A stretch of DNA of 32,500 bases from Sphaeroforma arctica JP610 (Eukaryota; Opisthokonta; Ichthyosporea; Ichthyophonida). A model generated the notes under the pieces. It searched no databases. It saw only the letters and a list, made by a program, of their open reading frames with translations, and was not told the origin of the DNA. This document shows positions 10,356 through 22,415 of this stretch, piece by piece. The stretch is taken from NCBI RefSeq assembly GCF_001186125.1, contig NW_014040452.1, positions 14,424-46,923 of the forward strand, in the 5' to 3' direction. Position 1 is the first letter of the stretch. Every line of letters begins with the position of its first letter. The position numbers and the translations under genes were made by a program.

Positions 10356-13082
10356 TTACCACTGCCAATCACTCGCTCGCACCCATGGGCCCGGGAACTC
10401 GATGGGCATTCTTTCCATCACTAACGCCACTTTGGCTGCGGATAACACCATCACATGACGACCCATATCCACATATCCCTCGCCGAGTATAGGTTTACGT
10501 TTATCGTCCTCCGAGTGTTCTATACCATACCTGTAACTGAGGCCAGCTTCCTTCTCGAAGAGCACATCTTCTACATTTATGTACTCCCATTTGGCTCGCT
10601 TCTTGCCCTTCGGTTGTGCAATCTTATTGCCGTTTCCATCCTCTTCAGCGGATTGGCGTTGAGTTTTTGCCATGAAAAGATAATTATCGAACTTAAACGG
10701 CTCGCCCTGTGAGGATTATATTTTCACGGATAAGATACCAAGCATGATGAGTACGTACGTGTGAACGATATGTGCAAGTAAGAATTCAATCAATAAGTCG
10801 CCAGCAATATAATATACTTACACAAATGTGAACGATACGTGCAAGTAAGAATTTAATCAATAAGTCACCAGCAATATAATCTACCTACACAACAAGCACT
10901 TCAGTACAGTACACATACATCATGTGCCGCCGAGTCGACCTCATCAAACAAAGCCGTGTACATCGGACTGGCCAGCTGAGCGGGTATGTTGATAAATCTC
11001 TCGTGAACAATTAGACCTAGACCTTGGCTGGTATCGGTGAAAAGGGCTTGCATCTTCTTTCTTTGGGTATCATCCGGACACTTCTTCAGCATGTACTTCT
11101 TGAGTTCCTGGATACTCGCTTTCTCCTGATAAGTAATCAACATGACATAGGGTTTACATAAAGCGAACACGGACTAATCCTTAATTGCTCGCGTTCAAAT
11201 GCCTATTGTGGTCTGAAACTGAGCGAATATTGCTGTTGTCCTAAGCCACTTGGCAGGCATACGCATCATATATTCTCAGTAAGCAATTCTCACACTTCCA
11301 AAATTCAGCCCAAAGTAAACACGAGCCGATACTTTCAGTACAATAGTATTCCACTTCAAACAGTAGACAGCTCTCACTTGCATACCAAACACTTAGGCCA
11401 AAAATTCACTCGTTTCACTTACGCTGTGCAGATGGATATTGATGACTGAGATGATACCATAAACCCCCTCAGAGTCTGCAATTGTAATTGTGCTGCCTAC
11501 ATCCTCCCATTGGGATACAATTATATCGGCCAGCTCGGAGAGGTGAACATTCATATCCTGCAAAATATATTTGAAGTGTTTCAAGAAAGGAGTGTTCAGA
11601 ATTGCTTTTTTTTGGAATGGAATATAGAGGATATAGCTTTTTACGAGAATAAAACACAAACATTGAACATTTGATACGAAATTGGAAATAACACAAGTAA
11701 CGAACAAAAAGAACGAATTCCTAATCCATCGCTACTTGAAAAGAATCAATCTCGCTATACTGCCTATCAACAGGCAATGACCATATCTACGATTGCCACG
11801 TGGATACAAATCTACTTAGTTGTAATACATGTCAGCATAAACAAAGCTGACATCTTGCAATACTAGTGCAATTCCCTGCTAACGAACCGCGAATTGAATT
11901 GACAATGTGTATATTTAGTGCACATGATACAAATGTTGCAACGTAATGCAAATACATCATACAAATCGAACGTACCATACTGGAAGTATGCTAACATTTG
12001 AATAATAAATATCGGGAGAAGCGAGTACAATATGAATCAAGCGGGCACATAGAAACGCCCGCATTAGTCGAGTAAGAACCGTACACTATAAAACGAAGGA
12101 AAAAAACACAAAATCACATGTTACAAGTCATCGACATATATTCAGTGCACTCAGCAGAATAAAGAGACAAGACTACGAAAATACATACTTCCGAAACGAG
12201 CGTACAGCAGTTAGACACTCATATATATGCCGCAACTCGTTGTATACAGAATTTCTACGAGCTATTAGTGGATGCTACCCACTCAATCCCTACAAATGTA
12301 CACGATAATACGCGGGAATGTACATTTTGAAAACGCCCTAAACGTTTTATGATGAACATACACATACGCGACGCAAGAGACCTGGCTGATAGGCGTACTC
12401 CCACAAACGCAGACTCGTAAAAGTTATACTCAAACACGCATTAAGTACATGTGGTTTAACAATGATACCTATAGTAGAGCTGGGATATACGACGTATCAA
12501 CAGTTGTGGTAGGAGAAAATACGCCTAATGATAATTTCAATTACAGTGAAGCACACAGGGATGAAATTGTGAACACACGCGGATAAGCATTCGATTTCAG
12601 TTGCTTCCTGACGATTCACGCATACACAAAAACGGCGACTAGTTAATACGTGTCAAATAAGCCCACGCATATACTTAACCTTAATAACGGTAGCCGAATC
12701 GATACACACATAGCCAAGTTATCTCACATACCCTCCAAAACAGCTGTTTCAGCAGATTCTTGATACCGTGGAAATCCTGTTCCTTAATTGAGTTAACCTC
12801 GAAGTTGAAATCCATCACCTCTGTGCCCTCCGGCAGGTCTTCAATGGGCTGCACATAAGCCTTCTCTTTGCCTTTCCCCTTCGCCCCACCTTCCATGGCT
12901 TGCTTCTTACTACTGCTACTGTGTGTGTTGCCTGCAGTACTGGGGGGATCCTTGCGCTTCCTTGCACCGGTGTGCGACGCACTACTACTGCTATGCGATG
13001 GCATGTCGGGTTCTGAGTCGCTGCCACCGTCGGCCGCTTCAACTTTCCCCGCATTCTGCGTAGCTTTACTAGCGTTCGCCAT
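10356..13082 (-). CDS. BCCIP: BCCIP / Bcp1 family protein
   Basis: Four exons, all junctions in phase 0: 13082-12732, 11557-11423, 11125-10919 and 10706-10356, giving about 347 residues (human BCCIP is 314). The start is the ATG at 13082. Residues 1-95 are Ser/Ala-rich and acidic with basic clusters (ARKRKD, GKGKEK), like the charged N-terminus of the family and possibly a nuclear signal. Then follow family blocks in order: VNSIKEQDFHGIKNLLKQLF, LSELADIIVSQ, VYGIISVINI, GLGLIVHERFINIPAQLASP, PFKFDNYLFMAKTQ and RHVMVLSAAKVALVMERM. Yeast Bcp1 works in nuclear export and as a chaperone of ribosomal protein uL14, and human BCCIP binds BRCA2 and p21. Those roles are family knowledge, not seen here. 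The stop codon overlaps a GTAAGT donor-like sequence (see findings). The gene converges on ASTE1 and is intact. Confidence 0.9.
10759..10892 (+). repeat. 67-bp tandem duplication in BCCIP intron 3
   Basis: Two copies, near 10759-10825 and 10826-10892, share GTGAACGATA-GTGCAAGTAAG (10761 and 10828) and CAGCAATATAAT. They are about 90 percent alike by eye, so this is much younger than the ASTE1 intron repeats. It lies wholly within the intron, ending about 27 bases before the exon 3 end at 10919. Confidence 0.85.
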
Positions 13083-13620
13083 GGTGTATACCTCTTGAAT
13101 ATACTTGAACTGGTTACAAGCAGTACTCGTTTAACTGCCGCTGGGTCCAACACTACACAATATAATGTTGGAATTCAACAGTCTGAAGGCGTGCCAATAT
13201 TTTTACACATGGGTTCTACACAACTCTCATTCCGTTTTTTGTTAGAACGTAGTAAACGTTTAAGCTCAACTTTTACTTTGGTGTGGCCCTGTATGTTTGA
13301 TGAGGGTGCAATATTCTATAAACACCTATGGACTGATTTTACTTTTTTTTGAATATCCCGTTTGATTTCATATAGTAAATACAGCCCAAATAGGTGATTC
13401 AAAAAAAAAATAGAGGCGAAAATAGACCCTTTTTTCTCCACATAAGGGGGCCGAGCTTTTTTTTTAAAACTGATATGACATTTGACAATGTGAATGAGGG
13501 CAAATTTTTATTTAGGCGGGATTCTCCCACACGTTTTAAATTCTAGAGATCCTTATCAGTTGGATCATCAGGACGAACGACTCCGGCAAAGTGTGCAAAC
13601 GACAATTGCTATATGTAAAC
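13083..13620. other. BCCIP upstream region
   Basis: This is the putative promoter side of BCCIP (minus strand). No clear TATA-type box was found close to the ATG. The stretch 13340-13520 has several A or T runs of 7-9 bases. No gene was recognised. Confidence 0.5.
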
Positions 13621-13850
13621 TAAGCTGGATGTTGTATCACATGTACTAAGACCAGTGTACAAAGTCTGGACCAGCAGTCAGCTGTCTAATTATATATGGT
13701 TCTGATTATTACAGGAGGGCAATAGCGGAGTACCATGTGTGTAATATGTCCAAAACTATACCATCAGTCCTGCCTAGTTCAGTCGGTGCAGAGCAGCGAT
13801 GGTCCTATGAGTCCAGGTCCTAATGCACTATATATTGCTACTGTAGTTAA
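13621..13850 (+). repeat. Candidate left LTR (direct repeat with 22198-22415)
   Basis: Shared blocks in order with 22198-22415: TAAGCT-GATGTT, CAGTCAGCTGTCTA, GGTTCTGATTATT or AGTTCTGATTATT, GCGAAGTACCAT or GCGGAGTACCAT, CAGTCGGTGCAG, GCAGCGAT-GTCCTA and a GTGCACTA-like end. Same orientation, 8.6 kb apart, flanking the pol remains, as LTRs would be. I could not confirm TG...CA ends or a primer-binding site, so a pair of unrelated dispersed repeats remains possible. Confidence 0.6.
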
Positions 13851-13900
13851 CCCCCCTCCTCCTCCTACTCCTCTTCCTCCTGCCCTCCCTGCCTCCCCTC
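13851..13900 (+). repeat. CCT-rich pyrimidine tract
   Basis: About 50 bases consist almost only of C and T, based on CCT and CTC units, immediately downstream of the candidate left LTR and absent from the right copy. Confidence 0.85.
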
Positions 13901-14778
13901 ATCAGCTTCTGAAAAGGAGCGTGCCTCATCAACAAGCGTAAATATGAAAGATCACACATGACCTGTTTTGTGCAGATCCTATTCTAGTGATACACCAATA
14001 CATCGTGATGCACCAATACACGTTCCAAAATAATGCTTCTTATCGCCTGCGTTCCGTGGCCTTATCATCGGATGTCGTTTAGTACGGCCAATACATTGAT
14101 ACCTTTAACCTGCACTCGATACTCATTAATAAAGATAGCTGGCCCTACCAATTTTATCAACTTATGCACAGAGACTATCATAGGTGCATAGTATATCTCG
14201 TGCCAAATCTGGATCGTTGGTGCATCAATTCGGTACTTTGCTGATTTTTTCTTTTGCTACTACAGTAGCTGCTCATTGCGTACTGATCATTTCTGCTGCA
14301 TAGATACCGTGGGTTTGGCGCTCCAAGGGCTTTGCCGAGAATGGCTTTAACAGTTACATCCGTGTGATGGGAATAGATTACATAACCCCCGACTCAAGGG
14401 TATAGAAATTGTTATCAACTACAATCGAGTGTGTTTATTTATAGTTGGCAACAGAGCCTGGCACCATCTCCCACTACTAGTGGTGTAGGTAAGCACTAAG
14501 TGATTTTTTTGTAATGTCTTGGTAGCACGTACCAATACTTTCATCCTGTCATTATGCTTTTGCGAAGACACTGGGTGAATGTAGGTATCAAGTAGATCAA
14601 AGATGAATATACTGAATTTATCCATCACGTATGTTTGTGTATGTAGACCGTGGAAGGATATGTGTGTTACAGACAGTGACTGCGCGAAAGCTTGAGGTGT
14701 AAATAGACATATAGTTTTTGGTGTTTAACTGAATACTACGGGAATCGAGGTTTACTTTTTCGTCTATAGCTGTAGGCC

Positions 14779-16640
14779 GTGTATGTTACTATAGCAATAA
14801 GGTGCGACGGGAGCCATGTGTATTCAATTATATTCTCCACAAGAGACGATCACTGTCTAAAGAGGTTTGTCGGGTTTGCCGATGCGTTTAACCGCACCGT
14901 AGCCGAGGCACTTGTCTCCGACAATAATAGTCAGGACAATGCTTCGGATAAGGATGTAGCCACTCCGATTAAAGAGACTACTCCTACAGATAGAGCCCGA
15001 GAGCCAACTATTGCCTCAGCTTCGAAGCTCTCACTTACGAAGCCAAGAAGTGAGACAAGGGACACGTCTCAAGACGCCCCACCCAATTCTTCTGACGAAA
15101 CTCAGAAAGAAAAGTCCCCAATTATAGGGGACAAAGACGAGTCTCAGAAGGTAACTATACCGGAACCAGAAGAGGAGGCAAGCTCAAGTGGCAAACCCGA
15201 ATCTACGTCCGAGACCACTGAGCCAATGCGCATAAGTAAGTTAACTACTGAAAACACTGATCTTAAGAATCAGTTAGCCATCCCTATGAAAGGCATGACT
15301 GTTGAACATGTAGATCGAATGTATGGATCAGGAAAAAACGCAGATCACTTACGCGAGCATGTTTCTCCGGGCACTACTGAAACCTTACAGAAGTGGGCAG
15401 AACGTCGGCTGGCAATTACGCCCGAAAAGCGTAAGGACCTGAGCGCCAAACCTGTGGCAGATGACCCAAATGTGCTCAGCGTATCTATATCTTACGAGGT
15501 ACTACCACCAGAACTCCAGGCTAATTATTCGCCTGTTCTAACACCCGGACATGAGTCGCCTGTCCATGAGGGTATTATAGACCCAGGGGCAGGTAGAAAC
15601 ACTCCGCCACCTTTACCCAACTGGGATGACAATCGTCGGAAACCAGTTAAGATCATAATACCAACAACTATCCAAGGAACAGAGCACCGAAAGGCCTCGA
15701 CCATGAACTTTACACGGGGTAATAAACACTTCCGTAAACGTTTTAACGATGTCGAATTTACTCGCTTCGATCGCACCGCCTTACACCAACCCGGGAGGAT
15801 TTTCACTCTGACGAGGTGACCGAACTTAATAAATCGGTCGACGATTACACCATTAAGATGGAAATCGCCCATGGCGAGCACCATGCCGAGGACATATCAT
15901 ATTTTGCTAATATGATCGCGATCAAGCAGAAACGTATCGATCAGCTACTTCAGGCCCAACGTGGACAAGACCACCGGGATAACCAGAAGTACACGGGACA
16001 GATCAGTCGACTTAAGTCAAACTGGGATGCCAAGTAGGTCGCTTTTATAAACAACCATGACCTCGACACGCTAACCCGTACGCTTAATGTGTTTACGGTC
16101 ATGCTGGAGACGAATGCTATCGCTCCCCAGCAATGAATTTCTGCTTTAATGCAGTTGTTTGACCCTACAGGAACAAGTCACTTGATCCTGCAGCGACACC
16201 AGCATGAACTAGACACTTGTCGTGACTGGCCAGCTGTGTGTTGATTGGTTACGTCCTTATTAAGCAAGGACATGCGCAGTCCAGGACTGAGTTCAATCTT
16301 AAATGAACCAGTTGAGAATACTCCTATTCGGAGTTACATTCTGAAACTTGATGCTGACCTTAAACGTCCAGATATAACAAAGGACAATGCTCAGCGATGG
16401 TACGAGTTCCTGGTTATGCATGTTTTCTGTCAGAACACAGGGAACAAGTCTTTACACCGAGTTGCGACGTAAGTACGCAACTGAGGCTCGAGACAAGGGA
16501 CATGAAACAAAGTTTCATCTATCCCGACTTACGTGGGAACAGTTTTATGACACTGTATCCACCTTTTCCCCGCACACCGAGTAACCTCGTAGGGAAAGGC
16601 GGTAAATAAGACACCGTGCGAGCTCCCTGATCAAGGATAC
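14779..16640 (+). mobile_element. Gag-like region of the retroelement (fossil)
   Basis: The longest frame (14779-15819) encodes a hydrophilic segment rich in Ser, Thr, Glu and Lys. Further pieces follow to about 16600. Composition and position ahead of the pol remains suggest Gag, but no Gag domain is recognisable by eye. A Cys/His cluster near 16880-16930 resembles a nucleocapsid zinc knuckle and may close this part. The region is broken. Confidence 0.45.
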
Positions 16641-16699
16641 CTCTCACGCCAGACATCATATGATAAGCCTCATCAGACGCGTCCTAATTAGACACGAGC

Positions 16700-18960
16700 T
16701 CGCGACTCTACTTAATCAACGCGACCCGATAAACGGGCACGCGCAGAGGCGAAGGACAAGGAACTTCCATTTAAGGATATTAAGAAAAGTGCCGACGCAC
16801 AGTGTGGGTATGACATGTACCAATTGACCCCTAACGGTTATTGGAACGGAAGACATGCACCCATCTGTACACACTTTCTTACTAAGTGTGACAAGTGTGA
16901 GAAGACCAATGGCTATCACGATAAGTCTTGCGACACGAAGCCCGACATTAAGTTGGAGTGAAAGTACTACCAGGTACAATCGATACAAAGAAGATACAAC
17001 GACTCCTTAGATGAGCGTGAAATAATCCCTGTATATTGCAACGGAAATAAAGCCCTTGCATTGATTGATCCTGGTTCAGAAATTTCATGCATATCCGACC
17101 ACTTTGCATTGATGAAAGACATTGAAAGGCGAACTCAAACCACTCACCTAATTTTAGCAGATGATAAAACTTCTAAGTGTGATACCATGGCCACAAATGA
17201 TAAAATCTCCCTGGCCGATGATAGAAATATCACGACTCAAGCTGTGATCGTTAAGATGTCACAGAAGTACGACACTATAGTCGGAATGAGCGATTTGCTC
17301 ACGTTAGTGATAACCGTAACATGCTTACCCAACAACATAGATCCATTCAAGGATCAGTCAGACGATAATTGTCTAAAACCATATACACCACCATCGGACA
17401 CAGTCAAAGAATTAATTCCTGGCTTTGCCGATAAGATAATGGATCATATATTAGTAAATAAGAAGATAAAATTAACCGACTGGGCGAAATTTCTCTTCAA
17501 CGACGGATACGTCAGCCTTGACTTAATCAAGGTAGAATTTACTAAGCTCAAATGTCCTTCAAGAAACTATGTTTCTTAGAGACACGAAGCTGTAGTTAAA
17601 GAACAAGTCGAGAAATGGTTATCCGATGGGGTAATCGAAATCAATTACCAACAAACGCCAGTTAACTTAGTATTATTGGCAGTTGATCAACACAACTCTG
17701 ATGGAACATTTACGAAAGTCAGAGTATGTCTAGATATGAGCCCAATAAATAAATTATTGCAGACTCATAGTTTCCATTTCCCTCGTATAAACGAGTTACG
17801 GTGTTTACATCCATAGACCTAACACAGGGGATCATCAAATGCAAATTTATGAACCCCATCGTAAGTACTTTAGTTTTACCTGGAAAGGTAAACAATATAG
17901 GGTTGCACTCCTTACCAGCATTCTTCCAACAAGTAGCGGAGAAAATATTTGCAGGCATGCCTAACGTAAAAATCTACATTGATGACATAGTCACCATTTC
18001 AAAGACTGATGCTAAATATGCTAGTAAGTAGATTCCTTCAGAGACTCGACGAACAAAACTTCAAGATAAACGAGAGGAAATGTCACTTCGATATAAGCGA
18101 GATATAACTTTCAAGTTATCGCATGTCCGGAAAAGGTATTAAATTCAACCCAGAAAAGGTTGAATATTCCTTAGATTGACGAACACCAACTATTGGGTGA
18201 GATGACAATAGCATGTGTGGGCTTGTAAACTTCCTTCAGGTTAAACACCTTACTTAGCAGAATACTTGAAATTTTGCGGACACTTAAGATGTCACAAAGG
18301 TAAGATAGGAGAGCTATGGACTGAGAAGTGCGATGAGGCATTGAAAACGCTCAAACACGCCGTTTGACAATCTTCTGTAGTACAAGGGCCAGTCGATGGC
18401 ATATCATTCAAAATAGCAACAGACGCCTCCGAAATAGCACTTGGAGAAGTACTATATCATGATATCGACAATAAACCTAGATATGCACAAATATTTATTC
18501 GAGCTATGAATGCATCACAGTTGAATTACCCAACTGTTAAACAAGAATTACTAGCTATTGCTACAGCTATACATACTTTAGAGATTACGCCGTAGAGATA
18601 TTTTACTCTTTAATATATGAGAAAGATAAAGTCAGACCCTCAGTTACTGAGTAGATGGTATGACATAATATCCAAGTTCCCCTTCGATATAAGACATTTT
18701 CCTGGAATACAGAACCATTTACCGGATATGTGATCCAGGTTCGTACCAGACTATAATAAGTCAGTACGAGAGCTCTTGGCCACCGATTAAAAGTGTAATA
18801 CACGATGGTTCGAGCTGGCTCAAAAGATATTTGGGCCACATACAATCGATATTTTTGCTGCAAATCATAATGCACAACCTATAGACGATATGACATTAAA
18901 CTATCCTTTAGGTTCTTGCAAGCAGGAGGTAAGAATATGACGTTTATTGGGCTGTATCCC
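16700..18960 (+). mobile_element. Pol-like region, Ty3/gypsy type (fossil)
   Basis: Recognisable parts in order are an aspartic-protease-like stretch (about 17040-17330), reverse transcriptase (about 17600-18200, with a YIDD-type box at 17975) and RNase H (about 18400-18750, with a TDAS box near 18420 and the WY-I/PG-type end near 18650-18740). Downstream, about 18825-18880, a short DIFA-N-Q-like stretch resembles a tail motif seen after RNase H in some retroelements. No integrase was found. The region is clearly broken. Confidence 0.75.
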
Positions 18961-19189
18961 ACTTAAAAACACTACCGCGGCCCGGTCTGCGAAGCCTGTA
19001 ATATAGATTGACCGCCAGAAAGGATCAAAAGATTGGAAACCAACTCTTAAAGGTTCAATGGAGGTGGTCTATCGAACAATTTTTGAGTTCGCTATACAAG
19101 ATTAGATGTGTTATAGTTTCTTCACGTCCGAAAAACACCACCGCGACGTCAAACAAAATAGCAAATTGACATTTCAGAGGCTGCAACTA

Positions 19190-21995
19190 AATTTTCATAG
19201 CAATGCATGTATATCAGTGACAAGGACAGAGAGAATACTCTGGCGTAGTTGACATTTGTGCGCCAAATTTACATGGTCCTGATATACTTTTGAGGCCATA
19301 ATTAATCGCGACCATGTTGTCCATGTAATACTGCATGTCATGATGCTCGTTCTCCACAAACTCTTGGAGGCAACGTAGTTGATACTTAGTTGATAAATCT
19401 TGTCATCTGCATCCATATACGCTACTTCTTCGAATCAGGGTACAAGAGCAGTTGATAGTAGAAAGCTGCAAGATCACATACTGACTGTACCCAGAATGTC
19501 CAGCCGTGTCGCTGTCGAGGGGTAGAACATAGGGAAGCATTTACATCGTCTTATTTGTAAGGGTTTAGTTCGTTGGCATGCAATAGGCTTTCGCATGAAC
19601 TGGCTGCTTTCGGGAAATTTTCCACAGTATGCAAATTTGTCTGGCCCACTTGCCGTATTCATCCCATTTCGCTGATACCCCAGACACATTAGAGCTCGGT
19701 GTTAAACTTTTTTCGTTTTCGCCGATTAGAGAAATGGATCCCTTGTGCGGTATACACGGCAAAGAAGTTGGGCTCTTTCTTTAATTTTTGCTTCACACCC
19801 ACATCATTCATATATTTTAGGTGCTTCTCATCAAATGAAGGAATGCCGGTGCATTGGTCAAATCCACAATTACATTCAGCTTCTCGCAAAGTCGTATCCG
19901 GTTCATTATTTGGTAACTGGGCCCCAAAGACTAAAGAATTTCCTATGGTCACACCTTTCACATTTTTTTGGAATACAGTCGGATATAAGTCCACAACGTT
20001 AGTTCCCAAATAGATTGCCGACGCATTGTCCACTAGAACACGTCGAAGTAATGTAATATATGCCTGTTGCGAGAGTGTTGCTGTCACATATTCTCCAAAA
20101 CCTTCGACAGTTTAAGGTTTCAGCAAATGTGTGACTCCTCATTGCTGGGTTTGTATATTACGGTATACACTTAACAGGTCTAAGCCATTCTCGGACCACA
20201 TCTCCCTTGGTATATCCATACATAGAACTGACGTGTATGTTGCTGGGTTAACAATGATTAGGGGATGCCGCAGCAGCCACAACCAAGCTCGGGCAGTTTG
20301 TAAAGAGTGCCCCGTCTACGTATAAGTAAAACACATAAGGCAGAGCTTATCTTTGTGTCGCAAGCGGAACTCAGTACAAGTTAATTTGTTGTTCTGTTAA
20401 CCTCTGTATTGTTCACGTTACTTAGAGCGTCGATGTTGGCCGTGGCAGTTATCAGTCATGTCTTGTTGATGTTATTGGTAATCAATCGATTGGCAGCACC
20501 CATGACTATGCCAGTTTTAGTTCCGTGAGTCAGGCTACGGTCTTGGCCAAGTATAAGCTGTTGTCGTGGTGGGGCTATATCAGCAGCTCTGTGTAGGCTG
20601 TTGATATAAAAGCACGCTGTGCTATGTGCAACTCATCCAGCTGATTCCACAGTTAAGGAAGATTCTTGTTGAAGACTGCAAATAGTGCCTCTCGGAGCTC
20701 AATTGTTGTCAGAGGACACATCGCTTGGTACTTAAATCAGCCTTATTCTCTGGATCCACTGCAATGTCAAAGTCAATGTACTCCTATTCGACCCAGACAA
20801 TGATGTCTTGTTAGGGATAATATTCTCTTGTTAGGTCGTTTGTAAAGGAAACACACTCGGTGATGCCATCCGAGACTGCCCAACACGTATAACAAATGTT
20901 GAAAATACTTGACCATCGATAACAGGCAGTCTGCCACGGGGAAACCAGCAGATACGCTAAGGAAATAGATGAATTTGCTTTGATCTTGGGGTCGCCGGAG
21001 TTGGAGTTCTGTTCGTGAATACAAACTCATCATTGTAGATTTACACTTTATCACTGAGGCTGCGTACGACTATGGGTCCACGCAGCTGCCAGCCAATACC
21101 TCTTTGGGAACATTACAGACGGCCCACCAATTTGTAGCGAGTCTAGTGTATCTGTAACCGACTGCAGCTGGAGATCTATAAAGTTTAAATACGTACACAT
21201 TATGCATACCAAGAGGTGCTTCAATACCAGTACAATGTGCAAGGTCCACATTGTGTGTGCTCCATTAGTCAGCTACCTCAAGCCCTATATGAGGGATGAC
21301 TATTGTGGCATGCTGTTGCATATTTCCTAGACCTGGTGGGTGTTTGTACACGTCATTCCTGCCCTTAATATGAGCCGGTATAGCGGCAACAATGCTACTT
21401 TTTCCTATTGTTCAAATCCCATCGCTGGCGTCGCTGGTTAGGACAATCTTCCTGGGTTTCTGTGGCAGCACGTTTTCGAGGTTGTAGGTACCGAACATCA
21501 GGGAGTATTTCCCTCTCAGCGTCTGGAAAGAAAAGAGGCGTGGGTCTAACGCAGTCTGACTGGACGTGGGCTGCTGTTCGAATTGAAACGATTCATGAGC
21601 TCGTTTTGCGTCAGCTGCTTGGGCAAACAGGCTCCTCCACATTCCCGACGAAGTGGGACTATTCTTTTCTTAGATGTTAACATGGCATCCACTCGGGAGC
21701 GCTGACAATACCCTATATTTCGAGATGAAGATAAGCCATGGAGTATTCATGGAAATTCGCATAATGCTCGGGCTTGGTATGGCGAGCAGCGCTATCGTAT
21801 TTTGCAATCAGCCAACGCTCTACAGCATTCTCTGCTCTCCCCGATGCCATAAGCCTGATTCGAATCAGCATAAGTAGATGTGTCACCTTTGCTGCCTCGG
21901 ACGGCAATCGCGTATACTATTTTTATTTTTTGTATTTCAGCCCCCCACTCACGAATAAAGGGGATGATCAAACGGTTGCGGCGACCATAGTACAT
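19190..21995 (-). pseudogene. Unidentified protein-coding remnants on the minus strand
   Basis: Several minus-strand frames have protein-like composition, notably 19689-20087 (132 codons), 20640-21050, 21412-21642 and 21713-21995. They look like pieces of one or more long coding regions with numerous breaks. None resembles reverse transcriptase, integrase, transposase or a host domain that I can name. They lie between the pol remains and the right repeat, in the opposite direction. They might belong to an inserted second element, a captured gene or an old virus-like insertion. The family is unknown. Confidence 0.4.
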
Positions 21996-22197
21996 TGATG
22001 CTGTTTACACCATACTGTCTATGTCTTTCATTATACGTGTGATCACTATTGTGGTTCGTATTGTAAGAAAACATATTGAATTATTGTGTGTGTGTTGAAA
22101 TCAAATCTAACTTGGATTGATCCCTATTATAGCGGTTAAGATAAAGAGGACTAGAGCTTTGTTGTAATAGACTGGACATCGTTTAGTATAGATTAGC

Positions 22198-22415
22198 TAA
22201 GCTAGATGTTCTGTCACATAAGACTAGTGTGCAAAGACTGGACTATCAGTCAGCTGTCTATTTCTATATAGTTCTGATTATTCCAGGGCCATAGCGAAGT
22301 ACCATATGTGCTATATGACCTAAACTATACTAACAGTCTTGTCTAGCCCAGTCGGTGCAGGGCAGCGATAGTCCTACGAGTTCAGGCCTGGTGCACTACT
22401 GCTACTACAACATTT
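22198..22415 (+). repeat. Candidate right LTR (direct repeat with 13621-13850)
   Basis: Right-hand partner of the repeat at 13621-13850, about 75-80 percent alike by eye and in the same orientation. It lacks the CCT-rich tract. Confidence 0.6.

Larger units (their letters stand above)
13621..22415 (+). mobile_element. Old broken LTR-type (Ty3/gypsy-like) retroelement zone
   Basis: Gag-like and pol-like remains on the plus strand (14779 to about 18960) lie between two diverged direct repeats (13621-13850 and 22198-22415) that may be its LTRs. Order on the plus strand is a Gag-like region, an aspartic-protease-like stretch, reverse transcriptase and RNase H, which is the Ty3/gypsy order. I did not find an integrase. 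From about 19190 onward the coding traces run on the minus strand and do not look like pol, so a second element or a rearrangement may occupy the 3' half. The element is broken, with probably ten or more disruptions in all. The repeats agree at roughly 75-80 percent by eye, which would make the insertion old. The boundaries are tentative. Confidence 0.6.

Noticed and set aside
691-13082. ASTE1 and BCCIP as a DNA-repair gene cluster
   Set aside because: Two convergent genes separated by 2.7 kb in a eukaryote, with no shared promoter; the link rests only on what relatives do.
13851-13900. CCT tract as a coding poly-proline segment
   Set aside because: The frame 13735-13941 has no start context or partner exon; the tract is simple sequence beside the candidate LTR.
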